Origin: Bradyrhizobium sp. LTSP849
Lineage (GTDB): Bacteria; Pseudomonadota; Alphaproteobacteria; Rhizobiales; Xanthobacteraceae
Reading direction: 5' to 3'
NCBI RefSeq assembly: GCF_000938255.1
Contig: NZ_JYMR01000023.1
Span: forward strand, 62,001-126,000
DNA length: 64,000 nucleotides
Below the pieces are notes generated by a model, which was not told the origin of the DNA, searched no databases, and saw only the letters and a program-made list of their open reading frames with translations. This document shows positions 49,833 to 58,042 of the stretch, piece after piece. Each line of letters opens with the position of its first letter. Position 1 is the stretch's first letter. The position numbers and the translations under genes are program-made.

Positions 49833-50606
49833 ATGAGTGCCTTTCAGAAGGAAACGGTTCTGTCGGTCAGGCATTGGACCGACTCCTTGTTCAGCTTCAC
49901 CGCCACGCACGATCCCGGCTTCCGTTTCCAGAACGGCCAGTTCGCGATGATTGGGCTCGAGGTCGAAGGCAAGCCTTTGATGCGGGCCTACAGCATGGCG
50001 AGCGCCAATCACGAGGAAGAGCTGGAGTTCTTCTCGATCAAGGTACAGGACGGCCCGCTGACCTCGCGCCTCCAGAAGATCAGGGAAGGCGACATCATCC
50101 TGGTCGGCCGCAAGGCGACTGGCACGCTGATCACCGGCAATCTCATTCCGGGAAAACGTCTGCTGCTGCTCTCGACCGGCACCGGGCTTGCGCCGTTCGC
50201 CAGCCTGATCAAGGACCCCGACGTCTACGAGAATTACGAGACCATCGTGCTCGCCCATGGCTGCCGCCAGGTTTCCGAGCTCGCCTATGGCGAGCACCTC
50301 GTCGATGGACTGCGCAATCACGAATTCTTCGGCCCGCTGATCCGCGACAAGCTGGTTTACTACCCGACCGTGACCCGCGAGCCGTTCAAGAACCGCGGCC
50401 GTATCACTGATTTGATCGCCTCCAACCAGATGTTCGACGACATCGGGCTATCAGACCTCGATATCGAGACCGATCGCATCATGCTGTGTGGCAGCCCGGC
50501 GATGCTCGAGGAGCTCCCCGCGATGTTTGCCGCGCGCGGCTTTGTCGAGGGCAACCACAGCCAGCCCGGCCATTTCGTGATCGAAAAGGCCTTCGTCGAG
50601 CGGTGA
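49833..50606 (+). CDS. fpr: Ferredoxin-NADP reductase
   Basis: A 257-aa FAD enzyme of the bacterial Fpr type, which moves electrons between NADPH and ferredoxin or flavodoxin. The FAD motif is 'LMRAYSMASANHEEELEFF', the NADP-binding regions are 'LLLSTGTGLAPFASLIKD' and 'DRIMLCGSPAMLEEL', and the C-terminus 'GHFVIEKAFVER' is typical. The start is fixed by AAGGAG. It is 104 nt upstream of the AprA-like flavoprotein with a shared promoter motif, so it probably supplies electrons to that system's ferredoxin. Confidence 0.93.
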   Translation: MSAFQKETVLSVRHWTDSLFSFTATHDPGFRFQNGQFAMIGLEVEGKPLMRAYSMASANHEEELEFFSIKVQDGPLTSRLQKIREGDIILVGRKATGTLITGNLIPGKRLLLLSTGTGLAPFASLIKDPDVYENYETIVLAHGCRQVSELAYGEHLVDGLRNHEFFGPLIRDKLVYYPTVTREPFKNRGRITDLIASNQMFDDIGLSDLDIETDRIMLCGSPAMLEELPAMFAARGFVEGNHSQPGHFVIEKAFVER

Positions 50607-50627
50607 GGCGCAAATCGGTCTCCGGCG

Positions 50628-50639
50628 ACAACTAATTGC
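50628..50639. promoter_or_regulatory. Shared 12-bp motif, copy 4 (upstream of AprA-like gene)
   Basis: ACAACTAATTGC, matching 11 of 12 positions of the copy at 49676-49687, 72 bases before the flavoprotein start. Confidence 0.6.
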
Positions 50640-50710
50640 TATCGCCGGGACGCCCCCTGAACAAATCTGATGCAAAGGCGCCGGATCTGCCGGCGGACCA
50701 GGAGCAAGCG

Positions 50711-52453
50711 ATGGCACTAGATCAGATCGTCGACGGACTTTCGGAGGTTTCCTGCGACGTGCTGGTGATCGGCGGCGGCACGGCCGGCCCGATGGCGGCG
50801 TTGAAGGCGAAGCTGAAGAACCCGAAGGCCAATGTCGTCCTGCTCGAAAAGGCCAACGTCAAGCGCTCCGGTGCGATCTCGATGGGCATGGATGGGCTGA
50901 ATAACGCCGTCATCCCCGGCTACGCGACGCCGGAGCAGTACACCAAGGAAATCACCATCGCCAATGACGGCATCGTCGACCAGAAGGCGGTCTATAAATA
51001 CGCGCAGAACTGCTACAAGATCATCGAAGAGCTCGACAGCTTCGGCATCCGCTTCCTGAAGAACGAGAACGGCGACTACGCCGTCAAGAAGGTGCACCAC
51101 ATCGGCACCTATGTTCTGCCGATGCCGAACGGCGAGACCGTGAAGAAGGCGCTGTACCGCCAGCTCCGCCGTGCCCGCATCCTGATCTCCAACCGCTACA
51201 TGGCGACGCGGCTGCTGAAGTCTTCGGATGGCCGCATCGCCGGTGCGATCAGCGTCAACACCCGCACGGCCGAGATCCTGGTCATCAAGGCCAAAGCCGT
51301 GATCCTCTGCATGGGCGCAGCCGGCCGTCTGGGCCTTCCGACCTCCGGCTACATGTTCGGCACCTACGAGAACGCCGCCAATTCCGGCGACGGCTATGCG
51401 ATGGCCTATCACGCCGGCGCCGCGCTCGCGAACCTCGAATGCTACCAGATCAATCCGCTGATCAAGGACTATAACGGCCCCGCCTGCGCCTATGTCGCCG
51501 GTCCGTTCGGCGCCTTTACCGCCAACAACGAGGGCTCGCGCTTCATCGAGTGCGACTATTGGTCGGGTCAGATGATGCTCGAGTTCTACAACGAGCTGCT
51601 GTCCGGCAAGGGCCCGGTGTTCCTCCAGCTCAAGCATCTCCATCCCGATACCATCTCGGAGATCGAATCCACGCTGCACAAGGTGGAGCGGCCGACGCGC
51701 GGCCTGTTCCAGCAGGGGCGCGGGGTCGACTACCGCAACGAGTCGATCGAGATGCATATCTCCGAGATCGGCTTCTGTTCCGGTCACAGCGCCTCCGGCG
51801 TGTTCGTCGACGACAATGCCCGCACCACCGTCCCCGGCCTCTATGCCGCCGGCGACATGGCGAGCGTGCCGCACAACTACATGCTCGGCGCCTTCACCAA
51901 CGGCTCGGTCGCCGGTATCGACGCGATGGAGTTCGCCGACAGCCACGACTTTGCGGAGTTCGACGCCGCCGATGTCGCGAACGAACGCGACCGCGTGCTG
52001 GCGCCGACAAAGCGTGAGGACGGCATTCCGCCGAACCAGGTCGAATACAAGACCCGCCGCCTCGTCAACGACTATCTCCAGCCGCCAAAGGTTACACGCA
52101 AATACGAGCTTGGCATGCGCCGCCTCGCAGAGACGCGCGAAGACATGCAGGAGCATATGATCGCGCGTAACGCGCATGAATTGCTCCGTGCCCTCGAAGT
52201 GCAGTCGATCATGGATTGCGCCGACATGGCTGTGCATGCCTCGCTTTACCGCGAGGAGAGCCGCTGGGGCCTCTATCACTGGCGCACGGATTTTCCGGAG
52301 AAGGACAACGAGAACTGGTTCTGCCACACGCTGCTGAGCAAGCAGAACGGCAAGATGACCAGCGAGAAGCGTGCCGTCGAGCCCTACGTCGTGCCGATCG
52401 CGGACGACGAGAAGGATCTCTACGACAAGCAGCGTATCCGCGCCACCGCCTGA
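50711..52453 (+). CDS. AprA/fumarate-reductase-like FAD subunit
   Basis: A 580-aa flavoprotein of the succinate dehydrogenase/fumarate reductase/APS reductase family. FAD loop 'DVLVIGGGTAGPMAALKAK' (15-33), 'KRSGAISMGMDGLNNAVIPG' (AprA-like region), 'VILCMGAAGRLGLPTSGYMF', 'GFCSGHSASGVFVDDNA' and 'GLYAAGDMASVPHNYMLGAF' are visible. Its length is near 600, as in the family. AGGAG precedes the ATG. The following gene encodes an AprB-like ferredoxin, so the pair looks like an APS-reductase-type oxidoreductase, but in a heterotroph beside a sulfonate-type transporter. The reaction is unknown; reductive or oxidative steps in organosulfur use are possible. Confidence 0.87.
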   Translation: MALDQIVDGLSEVSCDVLVIGGGTAGPMAALKAKLKNPKANVVLLEKANVKRSGAISMGMDGLNNAVIPGYATPEQYTKEITIANDGIVDQKAVYKYAQNCYKIIEELDSFGIRFLKNENGDYAVKKVHHIGTYVLPMPNGETVKKALYRQLRRARILISNRYMATRLLKSSDGRIAGAISVNTRTAEILVIKAKAVILCMGAAGRLGLPTSGYMFGTYENAANSGDGYAMAYHAGAALANLECYQINPLIKDYNGPACAYVAGPFGAFTANNEGSRFIECDYWSGQMMLEFYNELLSGKGPVFLQLKHLHPDTISEIESTLHKVERPTRGLFQQGRGVDYRNESIEMHISEIGFCSGHSASGVFVDDNARTTVPGLYAAGDMASVPHNYMLGAFTNGSVAGIDAMEFADSHDFAEFDAADVANERDRVLAPTKREDGIPPNQVEYKTRRLVNDYLQPPKVTRKYELGMRRLAETREDMQEHMIARNAHELLRALEVQSIMDCADMAVHASLYREESRWGLYHWRTDFPEKDNENWFCHTLLSKQNGKMTSEKRAVEPYVVPIADDEKDLYDKQRIRATA

Positions 52454-52483
52454 TCCACCACAACTTAGCACCAGGAGCATTCA

Positions 52484-52717
52484 ATGCCTCTCGCTTCCTA
52501 TCAAACGTCGGTTCCGGTGGTCGTCGACGACGCCAAATGCATCGCCGACAAGGGCTGCACCGTGTGCGTCGACGTCTGCCCGCTCGACGTGCTCCGCATC
52601 AGCGACATGTCTGGCAAGGCCTACATGGCCTATGACGAGTGCTGGTACTGCATGCCCTGCGAGGCGGATTGTCCGACCGGCGCCGTCACCGTCAACATTC
52701 CCTATCTCCTGAGGTAG
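52484..52717 (+). CDS. AprB-like 2[4Fe-4S] ferredoxin
   Basis: A 77-aa ferredoxin with Cys19, 25, 28, 32 and Cys53, 56, 59, 63, enough for two [4Fe-4S] clusters. The second cluster region 'KAYMAYDECWYCMPCEADCP' closely resembles AprB, including the Trp between the Cys residues. It lacks the C-terminal tail of classical AprB of about 150 aa, by which AprB wraps around AprA. It is 30 nt downstream of the flavoprotein and 2 nt upstream of the HEAT-repeat gene. It should pass electrons to or from the FAD. Confidence 0.9.
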   Translation: MPLASYQTSVPVVVDDAKCIADKGCTVCVDVCPLDVLRISDMSGKAYMAYDECWYCMPCEADCPTGAVTVNIPYLLR

Positions 52718-52719
52718 TC

Positions 52720-53697
52720 ATGTCGAGCCCGTTCGAATCCTACGACGATCTCGAAGACGCCGACGAGCGGCTTCAGGCTGCCGACCCCGCCGAGCGCCGC
52801 GTCGCCATCATCGCACTCGGCCATTCCGGCGATCCGGCAGCCGTCGGCCATCTCGCCAAGATGGTCGCCGATCCCGACGCCGGTGTGCGCCAGCAGGTCG
52901 CCATGGCGCTCGGCGAGTTCGACGGGCCGGAGGCCGCGAGCGCGCTGGTCAAGCTGCTGGTCGATCCCGAAAGGATTGTGGCATCGGCTGCGGCAGACAG
53001 CATGGCCGAGTTCAAGGATCCGGCTTGTGCCGAAATCATCCTGCCGCTGGTCAAGCATGCCCACGCCTTCGTGCGCATGGGCGCGCTGCGCGCGCTGAAG
53101 GAGCTGCGCTGCAAGGATACGCTGAAGCCCGCGCTGGAAGCGCTCCAGGACACGGACGCCGCCGTGCGCGTGCAGGCGATCGGTGTGATCGGCTTCTTGA
53201 AGCTGGAAGAGTCGATCCCCGCGCTGACCGCACTGATCAATGATCCCGACGCCCATGTCCGACGCGCCGCGGTGAGCGCATTGGCCTTCTCGCATCTGAA
53301 GCCGGCGGCCGAGAGCATAACCCGCGCGCTGAAGGACACCGACTGGATGGTCCGTGAGATGGCCGCGGAAACGCTGGGCCTCAACGTCAACGGTTCGCTT
53401 GCGGCCGACCAGCTCATCGGTTCACTCGCTGATGAGTTCTGGCAGGTGCGGCTGAAGGTGATCCGCAGCCTCGGCAAGATGAAGATCGAGCGCGCGGTGC
53501 GCCCGATCGGCAATAGCATCAGCCACGACCAGGCCAATCTGCGGAAGGAAGCCGCTGCCGCACTCGGCGAGATCGCGCATCCCGACGGCGAGGCATTCCT
53601 GGCTGTCATCGCCGACGACGCCGATCCCGACGTGCGCAAGAACGCGCGCTGGGCGCTCCAGCAGATTGCGGCCCGCAAGGCGCGGGCAGGGGCATAG
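52720..53697 (+). CDS. HEAT-repeat protein of the AprAB-like operon
   Basis: A 325-aa protein made almost wholly of about nine HEAT/PBS-lyase-like repeats of about 31 residues. Typical units are 'ERRVAIIALGHSGDPAAVGH', 'GVRQQVAMALGEFDGPEAAS', 'HVRRAAVSALAFSHLKPAAE' and 'VRKNARWALQQIAARKA'. There is no signal or enzymatic motif. GAGG precedes the ATG, which is 2 nt after the ferredoxin stop, so the three are tightly co-translated. It probably serves as a scaffold or chaperone for the flavoprotein-ferredoxin complex, perhaps replacing the missing AprB tail (inference). Confidence 0.88.
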   Translation: MSSPFESYDDLEDADERLQAADPAERRVAIIALGHSGDPAAVGHLAKMVADPDAGVRQQVAMALGEFDGPEAASALVKLLVDPERIVASAAADSMAEFKDPACAEIILPLVKHAHAFVRMGALRALKELRCKDTLKPALEALQDTDAAVRVQAIGVIGFLKLEESIPALTALINDPDAHVRRAAVSALAFSHLKPAAESITRALKDTDWMVREMAAETLGLNVNGSLAADQLIGSLADEFWQVRLKVIRSLGKMKIERAVRPIGNSISHDQANLRKEAAAALGEIAHPDGEAFLAVIADDADPDVRKNARWALQQIAARKARAGA

Positions 53698-53812
53698 CTG
53701 CGAGGCATCCTGCCGCTCTGGACTTCCCCCGCCAGACGTTTATTTGTCTTCGCCAACGTGATCGGCCGCTGTTTGAACGTGGCCGATCCGAAAAACAGCG
53801 AGGACGCCGGCC

Positions 53813-54985
53813 ATGACGACACTGTCCGTTAAAGACCTTCTCCCCGAGGATGGAACGAAGGGGACGCTCGTCGGCCGTGTCTGGCTGCCGCAGGCGAACG
53901 GCCCGGCCGTGGTCGTCGTGCGCAGCGACGGCGTCTTCGACGTCACCGCGAAATTTTCGACCATCAGCGCGCTCTGCGAGGAGGACAATCCCGCCAAGGC
54001 GCTTGCCGCAACCAAGGGTGAGCGCATCGGCGATCTCGAGGCGATCATGGCCAATACGGCACCAGATCACCGCGATCCGAAAAAGCCATGGCTGCTTGCG
54101 CCCGTCGATCTCCAGACGCTGAAAGCTGCCGGCGTTACCTTCGCCATCTCGATGCTGGAGCGCGTGATCGAGGAGCGAGCGAAGGGCAACCCGGCCTCGG
54201 CCGAAGCGATCCGCAAGGAGGTGACGCGGTTGATCGGTGACGATCTGTCAAAGCTCAAGCCGGGCTCGGACCAGGCGATGCGGCTGAAGCAGGTGCTGAT
54301 CGATCAGAACGCCTGGAGCCAGTATCTCGAGGTCGGCATCGGTCCCGATGCCGAGGTCTTCACCAAGGCGCCGACCTTGTCCTCGGTCGGCACCGGCATG
54401 GATGCCGGCCTGCATCCGAAATCGACCTGGAACAATCCGGAGCCGGAACTCGTGCTGTTCGTGTCGAGCCGCGGCAAGATCGTCGGCGGCGCGCTCGGCA
54501 ATGACGTCAATCTGCGCGACTTCGAGGGCCGCTCGGCGCTGCTGCTCTCGAAAGCAAAGGACAACAACGCCTCCTGCTCCATCGGTCCGCTGCTGCGCCT
54601 GTTCGATGAAACGTTCTCGCTCGATGATGCGCGCAAGCTTGATATCAGCCTGAACGTGAAGGGGCAGGACGGTTTCGTTCTCGACGGTCATTCCTCAATC
54701 AGCATGATCAGCCGCGATCCGACCGACCTGGTCGAACAAACCATCGGCAAGGTGCATCAATATCCCGACGGCTTCGTGCTGTTCCTCGGCACGATGTTCG
54801 CGCCGGTCAAGGATCGCGATGCGCCGGGGCAGGGCTTCACCCACAAGCGCGACGACATCGTCACGATCGCTGCGCCTCAACTCGGCAAGCTCGTCAACCG
54901 CATGCGGACCAGCGACGAGTGCGAACCCTGGACCTTCGGCATCGGTGCGCTGATGAAGAACCTCGCGCAGCGGAAGCTGATCTAG
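53813..54985 (+). CDS. FAH-family 2-keto-3-deoxy-sugar-acid dehydratase (XylX-like)
   Basis: A 390-aa member of the fumarylacetoacetate hydrolase superfamily in the long subgroup that includes 2-keto-3-deoxy-D-xylonate/L-arabinonate dehydratases of non-phosphorylative pentose pathways. The metal-binding acidic residues are in 'NNPEPELVLFVSSRGKI' and 'GNDVNLRDFEGR', followed by 'KAKDNNASCSIGPLL'. The N-terminus 'LPEDGTKGTLVGRVW' is typical of that subgroup. Its product would be 2-oxoglutarate semialdehyde. It lies upstream of GntR, sugar dehydrogenase and lactonase genes, which supports the assignment; the exact sugar is uncertain. Confidence 0.8.
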   Translation: MTTLSVKDLLPEDGTKGTLVGRVWLPQANGPAVVVVRSDGVFDVTAKFSTISALCEEDNPAKALAATKGERIGDLEAIMANTAPDHRDPKKPWLLAPVDLQTLKAAGVTFAISMLERVIEERAKGNPASAEAIRKEVTRLIGDDLSKLKPGSDQAMRLKQVLIDQNAWSQYLEVGIGPDAEVFTKAPTLSSVGTGMDAGLHPKSTWNNPEPELVLFVSSRGKIVGGALGNDVNLRDFEGRSALLLSKAKDNNASCSIGPLLRLFDETFSLDDARKLDISLNVKGQDGFVLDGHSSISMISRDPTDLVEQTIGKVHQYPDGFVLFLGTMFAPVKDRDAPGQGFTHKRDDIVTIAAPQLGKLVNRMRTSDECEPWTFGIGALMKNLAQRKLI

Positions 54986-55135
54986 CTCTTCGCCTCCAGC
55001 GCGACCGAAGCTCGTCGCGACCCCGCTGGCCGAGAAAGGGAGCGCACCTTCATCTTCGCGTTGCAGAGACGGAACAAAATCGCGTGGGGCGTGTCATAGA
55101 ACGGCCACCCCATACTTCTCCGAGTCAATGAAGAA

Positions 55136-55154
55136 TAGTCAGATAATATGACTA
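55136..55154. promoter_or_regulatory. Palindrome upstream of the second GntR gene (possible operator)
   Basis: TAGTCA-N7-TGACTA, a perfect 6-7-6 inverted repeat about 110 bases before the GntR start in a 278-base gap. It is AT-rich in its centre. Autoregulation by the GntR protein is the simplest reading. Confidence 0.5.
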
Positions 55155-55263
55155 GTCAGCTCGCCTCGTCCGTGAAATAGTTGCCCAAATGGCCCCGAGA
55201 GGGCCGTGCGTGGGTGCCATATTACCAAAATGGGCGCTCGCCGGTAATTGGGAGAGGCGCCTC

Positions 55264-56034
55264 ATGACCGCGCGGATCGTGGTCATCCCGACCAAACGAG
55301 CTCATTCCAACAACGCGGAAGTCGCGCGCTCGATCGGCGTCGACATCATCGCCGGCCGCTACGCGGAGGGAACGCGGGTGCCGGGCGATGCCGAGCTGAC
55401 CGCGATGTTCGGTGTGTCGCGGCCGGTGCTGCGGGAGAGCGTGAAGACGCTGGTCGCCAAGGGCCTGCTCACCACCAAGGCGCGGGTCGGCACCGTCGTG
55501 CGCGAGCGCGCCGCGTGGAACATGTTCGACGCTGACGTGCTGGCCTGGCATCTCGACGCCGGCATCGACAAACGCTTCCTCAACGATCTCGCCGAGATCC
55601 GTCTCGCGGTGGAGCCGCGGGCGGCCGTGCTCGCGGCGGCGCGGCGCTCGGAGGAGGACCTTGCCGAGATCCGCCGCAGCATGGAACGCATGCGCCTTGA
55701 GGCTTCCGATTCCGTCGGCTTTGCCGATGCCGATCTCGCGCTCCACGTCGCGGTGGCGCGTGCGTCCGGCAATCTGTTCATGCGCTCGATCGGACATGTC
55801 ATCGAAGCCGCCTTGCGCGCGTCGTTCCTGCTCAGCGCGCCGGTCGAGCCGGACGATCGCGACGCCGTGCTGCTGTGGCACCAGAAGATCGTCGATGCCA
55901 TCGCGGCCGGCGATGCCGACACCGCCTCGGAAGCGATGGTCTATGTCATTCACAACGGCATGCACCGCCACGAGGGTACCGTGATCGAGACCGCGCCGGC
56001 CGAGCCGTTGTCATCCGCGGATACTGGAGAATGA
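55264..56034 (+). CDS. GntR-family (FadR/FCD) regulator of the sugar operon
   Basis: A 256-aa regulator with an N-terminal winged helix ('VPGDAELTAMFGVSRPVLRE', then 'TTKARVGTVVRERAAWN') and an FCD effector domain ('DADLALHVAVARASGN', 'LLWHQKIVDAIAAGD'). GAGAGG precedes the ATG. Its stop codon overlaps the start of the dehydrogenase gene (ATGA). Regulators of this group usually sense sugar acids such as galactonate, arabinonate or keto-deoxy derivatives, fitting the downstream genes. Confidence 0.9.
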   Translation: MTARIVVIPTKRAHSNNAEVARSIGVDIIAGRYAEGTRVPGDAELTAMFGVSRPVLRESVKTLVAKGLLTTKARVGTVVRERAAWNMFDADVLAWHLDAGIDKRFLNDLAEIRLAVEPRAAVLAAARRSEEDLAEIRRSMERMRLEASDSVGFADADLALHVAVARASGNLFMRSIGHVIEAALRASFLLSAPVEPDDRDAVLLWHQKIVDAIAAGDADTASEAMVYVIHNGMHRHEGTVIETAPAEPLSSADTGE

Positions 56035-56963
56035 GCGTGACTGAACTTCGCATCGCCATCGTCGGCTTTGGCAAGATCGCGCGCGATCAGCATGTCGGTG
56101 CGATCGCCGCGACATCGGGCGCGACGCTCGCGGCCGTCGCAAGCCGCAATGCGTCGCTGCCGGAGCTGCCGCATTTTGCCACCATCGAGGAATTGCTCGA
56201 GAAAGGACCGCCGATCAATGCGGTCTCGCTCTGCACGCCGCCGCAGGTTCGGCGTGCGCAGGCCGCGGCCGCACTCGCCGCCGGCAAGCATGTGATGCTG
56301 GAGAAGCCGCCCGGCACCGGCGTCGCCGAGCTCGATCCACTGATCGCGATGGCGGCGGATGCGAAGCGCACACTGTTTGCGACCTGGCATTCGCGCCACG
56401 CGCCTGCGGTCGAACCGGCACGCGAATGGCTCGCCACGCGCCGGATCAAATCCGTGCACATCAATTGGAAGGAAGACGTCCGCGTCTGGCATCCCGGGCA
56501 GGTCTGGATCTGGGAGCCGGGCGGGCTTGGCGTGTTCGATCCCGGCATCAACGCGCTCTCGATCCTGACCCGCATCCTCCCGCAACCGGTGTTCGTCACC
56601 GCGGCCGAGCTTGCCTTTCCTGCCAATCGCCAGGCGCCGATTGCCGCGAGCCTGACGCTGGCCGACATCAGCGGCCTGCCGGTCACCGCCGAGTTCGATT
56701 TCCGCCAGACCGGCCCCCAGAGCTGGGATATCGCCGTGGAAACCGATCAGGGCCGGATGGCGTTGTCCGGCGGCGGCAGGCGGATGGCCGTCGATGGCAA
56801 GGCCATTGCCGAGGCGCCTGATCAGGAATATCGCGAGCTTTACCGGCGCTTTGTCGAGCTTGCGGCCACGGGCGCAAGCGATGTCGATCTGGCACCGCTT
56901 CGTCTCGTCGCCGATGCCTTCCTGCTCGGCAAGCGCACGATCGTTGAACCGTTTATGGACTAG
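56031..56963 (+). CDS. Gfo/Idh/MocA sugar dehydrogenase (D-galactose/L-arabinose 1-dehydrogenase-like)
   Basis: A 310-aa NAD(P)-dependent oxidoreductase. Nucleotide loop 'IAIVGFGKIARDQHVGAIAA' and the 'MLEKPPGTGVAELDPLI' (EKP) motif are diagnostic. Its length and the segment 'FATWHSRHAPAVEPAREWL' match the galactose/arabinose 1-dehydrogenases of Pseudomonas and Azospirillum, which oxidise the sugar to the lactone. It overlaps the GntR stop by four bases and is 2 nt upstream of the mutarotase, so the genes are coupled. Confidence 0.88.
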   Translation: MSVTELRIAIVGFGKIARDQHVGAIAATSGATLAAVASRNASLPELPHFATIEELLEKGPPINAVSLCTPPQVRRAQAAAALAAGKHVMLEKPPGTGVAELDPLIAMAADAKRTLFATWHSRHAPAVEPAREWLATRRIKSVHINWKEDVRVWHPGQVWIWEPGGLGVFDPGINALSILTRILPQPVFVTAAELAFPANRQAPIAASLTLADISGLPVTAEFDFRQTGPQSWDIAVETDQGRMALSGGGRRMAVDGKAIAEAPDQEYRELYRRFVELAATGASDVDLAPLRLVADAFLLGKRTIVEPFMD

Positions 56964-56965
56964 AC

Positions 56966-58042
56966 ATGGCTGGCTCAAAAATAACAAAAGACGTCTTTGG
57001 AACGCTGCCGGACGGCCGCACTGTCGATCGCATCGTCTTGCGCGGAGAGGGCGGGTTCGAGGCCCGCATCATCACCCATGGTGCGGTGATCCAGGCGCTG
57101 ATCGCGCCGGATGCCAAGGGCGGCTACGACGATGTTGTGCTCGGCCATGATGCCTTCGCCGGCTATCTCGCCGAGCGAAAATTCTTTGGCGCCACAGTCG
57201 GCCGCTACGCCAACCGCATCGCCCAGGGGCAGTTTTCGCTCGACGGCGAAACGGTGCAGCTTCCCGTCAACAACGGCCCGAATGCGTTGCATGGCGGCCT
57301 GGACGGGTTTGACCGCAAGCTATGGGACATTGCCGAGATCGATGAGGGCTCGCAACCCGCGGTGACGCTGATCTACACGAGCCCGCATGGCGAAGAGAAT
57401 TATCCCGGCCGGCTCGACGTCCGCCTGACCTATCGCGTCACCGGCCCGACCGAGCTGTCGCTGACTATGGAGGCGCGGACCGACCGGCCGACCATCGTCA
57501 ATTTGACCAACCACAGCTTCTTCAATCTGGAAGGTGCGACCTCAGACACGCCCATCCTCGACCATAAGCTGATGGTCGCGGCCGAGCATTTCCTCGCCAT
57601 CGACCCCACCGCCATTCCACTGCCGGAGCCGCCGCGCGCGTTGGCCGGAACGCCCTTCGATTTCCGCAACGCCCACCCTGTTGGTGAGCGCATCCGCGAG
57701 AGCGATACGCAGCTGCGCAACGGCAAAGGCTACGATCACACCTACTGCCTCGGGCGCGAGGGCAAGCTTGCTCTCGCCGCGCGGCTGGAGGCGCCGCGTT
57801 CGGGGCGGATCATGGAGCTCCTCACCAATCAGCCTGGTCTTCAGGTCTATTCCGGCAATTATCTCGACGGAACGATTTCGGGGAAGGGCGGCAAGCTGAT
57901 CCGGCAATCGGACGCCATGTGTCTTGAGCCGCACATCTGGCCGAATGCGCCGAACCGGCCGGATTTTCCGAGCCCGCGCCTCGATCCCGGCCAAGTCTAT
58001 CGGCATCACACCGTCTACCGCTTTGCAGTGAGGGCGCCATGA
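56966..58042 (+). CDS. galM: Aldose 1-epimerase (galactose mutarotase)
   Basis: A 358-aa mutarotase that supplies the correct anomer to the 1-dehydrogenase. Motifs are 'GRYANRIAQGQFSLDG', 'NGPNALHGGLDGFDRKLWD', the catalytic His in 'VNLTNHSFFNLEG', and the catalytic Glu in 'MCLEPHIWPNAPNRPDFPS'. Length is normal. It starts 2 nt after the dehydrogenase stop codon and overlaps the lactonase start by four bases. Confidence 0.93.
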   Translation: MAGSKITKDVFGTLPDGRTVDRIVLRGEGGFEARIITHGAVIQALIAPDAKGGYDDVVLGHDAFAGYLAERKFFGATVGRYANRIAQGQFSLDGETVQLPVNNGPNALHGGLDGFDRKLWDIAEIDEGSQPAVTLIYTSPHGEENYPGRLDVRLTYRVTGPTELSLTMEARTDRPTIVNLTNHSFFNLEGATSDTPILDHKLMVAAEHFLAIDPTAIPLPEPPRALAGTPFDFRNAHPVGERIRESDTQLRNGKGYDHTYCLGREGKLALAARLEAPRSGRIMELLTNQPGLQVYSGNYLDGTISGKGGKLIRQSDAMCLEPHIWPNAPNRPDFPSPRLDPGQVYRHHTVYRFAVRAP

